Positions 58,690-64,000 of a stretch of 64,000 bases of DNA are shown in pieces. A program made the position numbers and the translations under genes. Origin of the DNA: Ancylostoma caninum. Its lineage: Eukaryota > Nematoda > Chromadorea > Rhabditida > Ancylostomatidae. The stretch lies in assembly GCA_037903475.1 (NCBI GenBank), contig JBAJFG010000642.1:1-64000 (forward strand), given 5' to 3'. Under the pieces are notes generated by a model. That model was not told the origin of the DNA. It saw only the letters and a program-made list of their open reading frames with translations, and ran no database searches. The first letter of the stretch is position 1. Each line of letters opens with the position of its first letter.

Positions 58690-59259
58690 AACGAGTCTAC
58701 GCCCGAGGATACAGACTTCCCCTCTGCTCACCTTTTGTTTCCGACAGTGTGAGTGCTGCAATAAAACAATTTTTGATCCAGGCACATCTTCACGATGTCG
58801 TCTTGGTGAACATTCCGAACGCGAAGATATCATACGGCAACTTGTCCGTAACAGGCTGTACGACAAGGCCTGCATCTCACGAAACTGTGTCATTTGCCCT
58901 AACGGAAAAATTGGTGACTACTCTAAGTCAGGGCTTGTTTACCAAATAGAGTGCGTATCTTACCATGCCACCTACATCGGTGAGACCGGTCGCTCTTTGA
59001 GTGCACGCATAAATGAACATCTGGAGAGCAGAAAACGGCAGAGCTTGATAAGTCCTCTGGGGAAACATAGAAAAGAAGACCACGACGAGAATGATTTCGA
59101 CATAAGCTGCACCGTTTTTGTGCTCGAAACTGATATTTCGGCTAGGAAAGCACTTGAGGCGTTATGGATTCTTGCGGGTAATCCCGAGTTGAACTGCAGG
59201 AATAAGCAGATGTCCATAGCTAGTGATCTGATGCCTTTCTTATCATTATGCAAGCTCTG
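58690..59259 (+). pseudogene. Penelope-like GIY-YIG endonuclease, C-terminal fragment
   Basis: Upstream frame (from about 58700) has FVSDSVSAAIKQFL and LVNIPN. After a frame change near 58815-58825 the frame continues with VRNRLYDKAC, NCVICPNGKIGDY, GLVYQIEC, YIGETGRSLSARINEH, PLGKHRKEDH and ARKALEALWI to a stop at 59260. These are the linker, zinc-knuckle-like and GIY-YIG parts of Penelope-type proteins. One expected cysteine (CVSC) reads CVSY. Lack of RT plus the frameshift make it non-functional. Confidence 0.8.
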
Positions 59260-59585
59260 AGATCGTCACGGTACTGGTGCACGCCTTATATAAGACCAGG
59301 GCTGCACGATGCAGTATTCATTGCTATCAATTGACGATCATTTGCTGTCGCGGTTGCATTTTTGCTCCGCTGTATCGGTGGAAAAGTTCGCCCGTCGACT
59401 GGATGCTGAGTGTTGTCTACCTAGGATGAGTCGAATGAACGAGTGTGAGGAGGTCTTTGGTGGTCTAGAGCGTGAATAGATGAACTTGCACCACTTTCAG
59501 GCCTCTTGAAGACGACGTTGAGTCAAAATGTTACACCGTAATAGACGTGTCCTTATAACAACGTGAGTGGCACAGAAGAATAATC

Positions 59586-60202
59586 AGTAAGAATGCCTAG
59601 GTTTTATGACCAGAGCACATGGAGGTTGCTCCTAGTTGTTTTCTCGTAGTAAAATACTTAGCTGCACGGTCTTGTTAGTTTCTATTCCGAGAAAAACTCG
59701 ATTTTGACCTAACCATTCATCTTTCTTGCACTTCTACCTTTCCTAACCCTGCAGCTTTTCAGATTATTCTGTATTTATCCAGCAGACCTTTGCTTAACTC
59801 TCAATCATCTAAGATTAAAATTATTCCGCAAAATTCCAGAAAAAAAGCGCACATCTCTCGTTGTTCTCCTTTGATTGATTTATTGATAATGTCGTGGATT
59901 CTTCCTTTCACCCTACTCCAATTTCTCATTCTATAGGGTAGCGCTTTTTTAAATCCTTTTCTAGAGGACTTCCTGATATATATTTTTTTAAACACCAATA
60001 TGTCATAATGCTTCATTCTTTGAGTGAGTATTCTAGGCCTGGTTGCATCCTTGACATTACCCAGGGTAAAGGTATTGACGCCTATGTTAACAATGGGTAA
60101 ATTTATGGGGGATTCAACTCGTTTGCTTTGCGTAATCTCAATGATGCATGCGGCGACTGCTACGATTATAAATTTTTAAATGTCTGAGGAAGAGAGTGAA
60201 TG
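59586..60202. other. Intergenic, no gene recognised
   Basis: AT-rich sequence without supported ORFs or repeats. Confidence 0.5.
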
Positions 60203-60718
60203 TACAGGGTGGGCCAAAAATCGGTAACAACGCTCGTTTCTCTTCCAAATAAAATTGTTTTGCCTTGATGCTAGACTCAGTTGAGAAGCCCTCTCGTAAC
60301 GTTTTACCGGAAGAGCGCTCCGGCCTACAAGTTATGTTTGATTCAGGACTCAGTCAAAAATATATTTTAGGCCCTATTGGTTTCATCGAGTGACCACCCA
60401 TTTCCCTGAGTCTCATTCGGTAGGGTTGGTAGGCTTTGGTGATACACGAGACCAGGGCTTGTTCAGAACCTCTACAGAATTTGGATTAGTTGGGTGAGCG
60501 CTTCAAAAAACAGCAACCACTTGCGCGCCGCGGTCACTGACTTCGCTCAGAATCTCGGGCCCTGTCTTGGAAGTGACAGGGGAATCCCTAGCTGAAGGGT
60601 TGCATTATGTTAAATATGATTTAATAAAGATAAATACTGCAACTATGTTTTGGATCGCATACAAATTCTCTTTTATTGTGATCTTTCCCGTGTTACCGTA
60701 TTTATGGCCCACCCTATA
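60203..60718. mobile_element. Mariner-type MITE, TA-flanked
   Basis: CAGGGTGGGCCAAAAATCGG at 60205 and, in reverse, TAGGGTGGGCCATAAATACG to 60716, with TA at 60203-60204 and 60717-60718. Body of 512 bp without a transposase. Confidence 0.85.
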
Positions 60719-61053
60719 AATATGACGCAGTTGGATTCCGCATGTCATTATTCAAACTTGAAGGGGAAAAGGGTAGCAAAACATTTCTAAACCTCATCCA
60801 AGCAACCACCCAACGATCGATCCTTCCCATCATGTGCTTCTTTTTGTGTCTTACATTACTCACAGCAATTTCAGTCTTACCCGCAACCTTATTTCATCGC
60901 AAGAGTTTTCCTTTCGATCGAAGGTAGATGAAGATACCTTTATTCTCGTAATTTTTGCTATGATAATAGCTGACTCTCTCTAAATCATGTTCTCTTCATT
61001 CTCATCTTCAGATTCCAAATACTGGAACAACCAGATATGTATTTCGCCCTAAT

Positions 61054-62342
61054 TATTAGGTTGTGTACAAATTAACTGCGTTTTTTGACGCGTAACTTTA
61101 AACGTTTACAACTCGGCTCAAACGGAAGTTTATTAGACAAAATAAGAACCATTAGAATCTAAGCATTTTTGCCAACGTTTCACAAGATCAGAAATTCCCT
61201 TGCGGTAGAAGTCCGAACTTCTGGAGGCTATGAACTCGTTGAAGGCATTTTCAGCATCGGTCTGATTTTTGAATACTCTTCCCTTGATGAAGTTGTCGAG
61301 GTTCTTGAAAAAGTGATAATCGGTTGGCGAAAGGTCCGATGAGTATGCCGGATGAGGCAGTACTTCGTAGCCAAGGTCCTTTAACTTCTGCAGCGTTTTT
61401 CTTGAAACATGAGGTCTGGCATTATCGTGGAGAAGAATTGGACCTTTTCTGATCACCACTGCTGGGTTCGCATGTACCAGTTTCTCATGCATTTTGTCTA
61501 TTTGATGGCAGTAGTTGTCCGCGTTGATGGTTTCATCTGGTTTTAGGAACTCGTGATGTAAAATTCCTGCGTAATTCCACCAAAGTGTGACCATAGTCTT
61601 CTTTTGGTGCAACTTCTGCTTCGGAAAAAGTTTTGGGGGCTCATCTTTGTCCAACCACTGCGAAGAACGTTTCCGATTATTGTAAAGAAGCCATTTCTCG
61701 TCGCAGGTTACGACTCGATCAAGGAAAGGCTCATTTTTATTCCGTAAAAGCAGCTCCGATGAGATCTGATAACGCCTGAGCATCTGTTCAGCGTCCAATT
61801 CATGTGGCACCCACTGATCCATTTTCTTCACTTTTCCAACTTTTTCCAAACGCTTGGCGACGGTGAAAAATGATACTTGAAGATCTTCCGCTATCTCACG
61901 AACAGTTTTTCGTGCATCCGACTCCACCACAGACTTCAGGACGTTGTCGTCAAGTTCACGGATGCGACCTCGACCTGGTTCATCTTCAAGGCTCATGTTT
62001 CCTGATCGGAATTTTTGGAACCAGAGTTGAGTGGTGCGAATTGGAACGACATCTGGTCCTCATGCTTTCACGATATTTTCGTGAGCCTCCACTGCTTTCC
62101 GTCCAAGCTTGAACTCATGAAGCAAAAGATACGAATTTATACCTTGGAGAGCATCCTGAAAAAAGGGCGGAACCAAGCCAAGAGTGAGCTTCGAAATAAA
62201 TGAACATCACGAAATGAATGAGCGAAAGATAAGCTTCTAAATGGTATACAACATTGGGAACGTTACATGAACAATACACAAAAACCAGTAGGTCAAAAAC
62301 TGGTTTGCAAAAAAACGCAATTAATTTGTACACAACCTAATA
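61054..62342 (-). mobile_element. Full-length Hsmar1-like mariner
   Basis: TA at 61054-61055 and 62341-62342 flanks a 1285-bp element with 31-bp TIRs (TTAGGTTGTGTACAAATTAA, one mismatch in 31). Length, TA target and coding strand are as expected for mariner. The transposase reads on the minus strand. The family resembles the Hsmar1/SETMAR lineage and the hookworm mariner known as bandit, as I recall. Confidence 0.95.
61133..61996 (-). pseudogene. Mariner transposase, catalytic domain intact, N-terminus broken
   Basis: The open frame from an internal Met has 287 residues: second HTH (about 22-52), linker WVPHEL (62-67), and a catalytic triad Asp99 (CDEKW), Asp191 (HDNARPH) and Asp226 (SPTDYHFF) with 34 residues between the last two, the DD34D signature. 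It ends WQKCLDSNGSYFV. Recognisable N-terminal sequence (HEFKLGRKAVEAHENIVKA) continues upstream but is cut off by a TGA at 62060-62062, and a further frame problem lies near 62130-62145 close to the expected start. Without the first HTH, specific TIR binding should be lost, so the copy is probably inactive though young. Confidence 0.93.
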
Positions 62343-62704
62343 CTATTTGGTATCAATACTCCCCTAATACTTTTTGCAACACCTACAGGAAGCTCCAAAT
62401 GTCCGCAGTCAAGGGGGCGTGGCCACGACGCGGCTTTAGGAGGAGACACAGGCGCTCTGCATGCTGCCACTGGTTGTCTGCAGAGTCAGAGAAGCCAGGG
62501 GCAGAATAGAGAGCGCTTGTGTCTGATCTCAGCAGCTGATCAATTCCACGTACGCTGCCAAGACGGCCGCCCCGCAGGCGCTCCGCCACGACGTTTCCCG
62601 CCGGCTGAGGGGACTTTCGGATAGACTGTACATCCTCAGTTATTCGGTGTGTGCGAGCGGACGCACATCCCGCCAAGTGTGAGTAATGGCACGCCGCTCG
62701 CCGC
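62343..62704. other. GC-rich intergenic segment
   Basis: Noticeably GC-rich at 62410-62700 and open in several frames; no recognised protein. It may be another repeat of the TTAA MITE cluster that follows. Confidence 0.4.
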
Positions 62705-63147
62705 TTAAAGGCAGCACCAGCCGAAATCCTCGACTCGAAGCTGATGTGCGGGTTGTGAAATACAGACTCAGCACATCACAAATGTGAAACGAACACAAAC
62801 CATGATGGCGTACTACCTGCAGAGAATGTGGAAACGTCGCGAACACGCCTGGCTGAGTTCGCGCCGGTACGAGTTTTCCTCGGCGCTAAAGCCATTGCGG
62901 CGCGTGGTCTGGCGCAAAAGTAGTACGAAATGCGTTCAATTGTTCACGAGGTTTCGTGGCGGGACGCGCACACCCGACATCGGAGCCCTCGTCCGCGCGC
63001 GAACACTGCCATTTGTGTTCGCGACGAGAGTTCCAGTTTCTCTGCAGGTAAGCCATCATTTTCTGTGTTCGTTTCACATTGCTGATCTGTACTTCACCAC
63101 TCGCACCTCAGCTCCGAGTCGAGGATTTCGGCTCTTGCTGCTTTTAA
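62705..63147. mobile_element. TTAA element with inverted arms of about 170 bp
   Basis: TTAA at 62705-62708 and 63144-63147. Arms 62709-62880 and about 62980-63143 are inverted copies (landmarks CCGAAATCCTCGACTCG, AATGTGAAACGAACAC, GTCGCGAACACGCCTGG). Same AGGCAGCA terminus as at 10542. Confidence 0.8.
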
Positions 63148-63374
63148 GGGGTTGCAGACTCTTGCCGCGGCGACAGTCGCCCATGGTTAAGCATAGGCCA
63201 GCGACGTCGCGGCAAGGTCCAGCGACAAGAGCTTGCACACTTTTTTGCCGAGGCGACGTCGCCCAGCGGCAAGGAATGTCAGTGGGGGTATTTTGTCGAC
63301 AACTTTTGCCGCTCACCCACTTTTGCCGTGGCGGCGGCGTTGCCGCTACGGCAAAAGTATGAAAGCCCCTTTAG
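63144..63374. mobile_element. GC-rich MITE sharing a TTAA with its neighbour
   Basis: Starts GGGGTTGCAGACTCTTGCCG directly after the TTAA at 63144-63147 that also ends the preceding element. Right end, in reverse, AGGGGCTTTCATACTTTTGC at 63370, followed by TTAG. Interior GCGACGTCGC and TTGCCGC repeats. Confidence 0.75.
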
Positions 63375-63833
63375 GGTCCGGCCGCTCGCCCGATCGCGCA
63401 CTGTGCTGATAAGGGTGGGTTGATTGGCCGCTTCCTATTCGGTTTCTAGCAATTTTCATCGTTTATGCTGGTGTTTGTTATACAATGTAACAAAACAAGT
63501 TTTATTAATAGCAATAACACGATTTATTGCTAAATAACTTTCGACTTTAGCAACTGTCCTCAAAAACCGCCACATTTACGAGCTAGCTACTATTCAGATT
63601 ATATTATATTTATGTTATTTACTTATTTAATAGAACTACGGAAGTTACTGGCGGATCTCCACAACGACATGAACGGGGGCTCTGTTTTTTTTTGTAGGAA
63701 TCACTTGCGATCCTTAATTCTTCTATCCTTACTTCTCTTCTAATGCAACTGGTGAAAACATGATTTCATTGACTTCAGAGATATGCAGAACTTGAAGTTC
63801 CCTAGGGGCTATCATGGCTCCCAGTGGCAAACC
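63375..63833. other. Spacer between TTAA elements
   Basis: AT-rich, no coding signal seen. Confidence 0.5.
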
Positions 63834-64000
63834 TTAAAGGCAGCAGGAGCTGAAATTCTCGACTCTGAGCTGAGCTGCGGGTGGTGAAGTACAGACTCAG
63901 CACATCATAAATGTGAAACGAACACAGACAATGACGGCTTACCTGCTGAGAAAATGGAACATTCGTCGCGAACACGCCTGGCCGTGTTCGTGCGCGGACG
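63834..64000. mobile_element. TTAA element, cut by the window end
   Basis: TTAAAGGCAGCAGGAGCTG followed by the same left arm as 62709-62880 (AATGTGAAACGAACACAG, GTCGCGAACACGCCTGG). Continues beyond 64000. Confidence 0.75.

Larger units (their letters stand above)
57200..59585 (+). mobile_element. Penelope-like element remnant with inverted terminal copies
   Basis: The right half (about 58690-59585) is the 3' part of a Penelope-like element: the GIY-YIG endonuclease coding end and about 325 bp of 3' sequence. The left part (57200-57567) is an inverted copy of the last codons plus that 3' sequence. Inverted partial terminal copies are a known habit of this class. AT-rich spacers lie at 57568-57667 and 58575-58685, and a mariner is inserted at 57670-58572. 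The reverse transcriptase is missing. Confidence 0.8.

Overview
This window looks like accessory-rich nuclear DNA of a strongylid (clade V) nematode, most likely a hookworm-type parasite. The reasons are spliced genes with short phase-consistent exons and TTTTCAG-type acceptors, an RTE-clade retrotransposon, an Hsmar1-like mariner, BEL/Pao-type LTR sequence with an antisense gag and an envelope-like remnant, a Penelope-like element, and many dispersed foldback and TIR elements. No rRNA gene, intact tRNA gene or CRISPR array was seen. The species is an inference; no database was consulted.

Three host genes can be rebuilt from exons that keep frame across plausible GT..AG introns. (1) 25368-31957 (+) encodes a multi-pass membrane protein of about 241 aa, with roughly one membrane segment per exon. 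(2) 42010-46469 (+) encodes a small secreted cysteine-containing protein (153 aa, five exons, poly(A) signal). (3) 19529-22292 (-) encodes another small secreted Cys-rich protein (155 aa, four exons, more tentative). The long introns of genes 1 and 2 are packed with mobile elements.

Layout. 1-3.0 kb: 60-bp-period minisatellites. 4.4-5.6 kb: a 5'-truncated RTE insertion with a 16-bp target duplication. 7-19 kb: sparse sequence with hairpins, foldback elements and hAT-like MITEs. 19.5-22.3 kb: gene 3. 25.4-32 kb: gene 1; one intron holds a hAT-type MITE (perfect 8-bp TSD) that was itself split by an LTR retrotransposon, and another holds two TTAA-type MITEs. 32.5-41 kb: TIR elements, some nested, including a three-element candidate nest at 34.4-37.8 kb. 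42-46.5 kb: gene 2 with a mariner-type element in an intron. 46.6-57 kb: more minisatellite, TTAA MITEs and a TIR element filled with a 21-bp minisatellite that surrounds a decayed tRNA-like sequence. 57.2-59.6 kb: a Penelope-like remnant with inverted terminal copies, a hammerhead-like motif and a mariner nested inside. 60.2-62.3 kb: a mariner-type MITE and a full-length Hsmar1-like mariner with an intact catalytic domain but a broken N-terminus. 62.7-64 kb: a run of TTAA MITEs, two of which share one target site.

The genes show no shared pathway. The main story is layered transposition into introns and intergenic DNA, with several layers datable relative to one another from the junctions.
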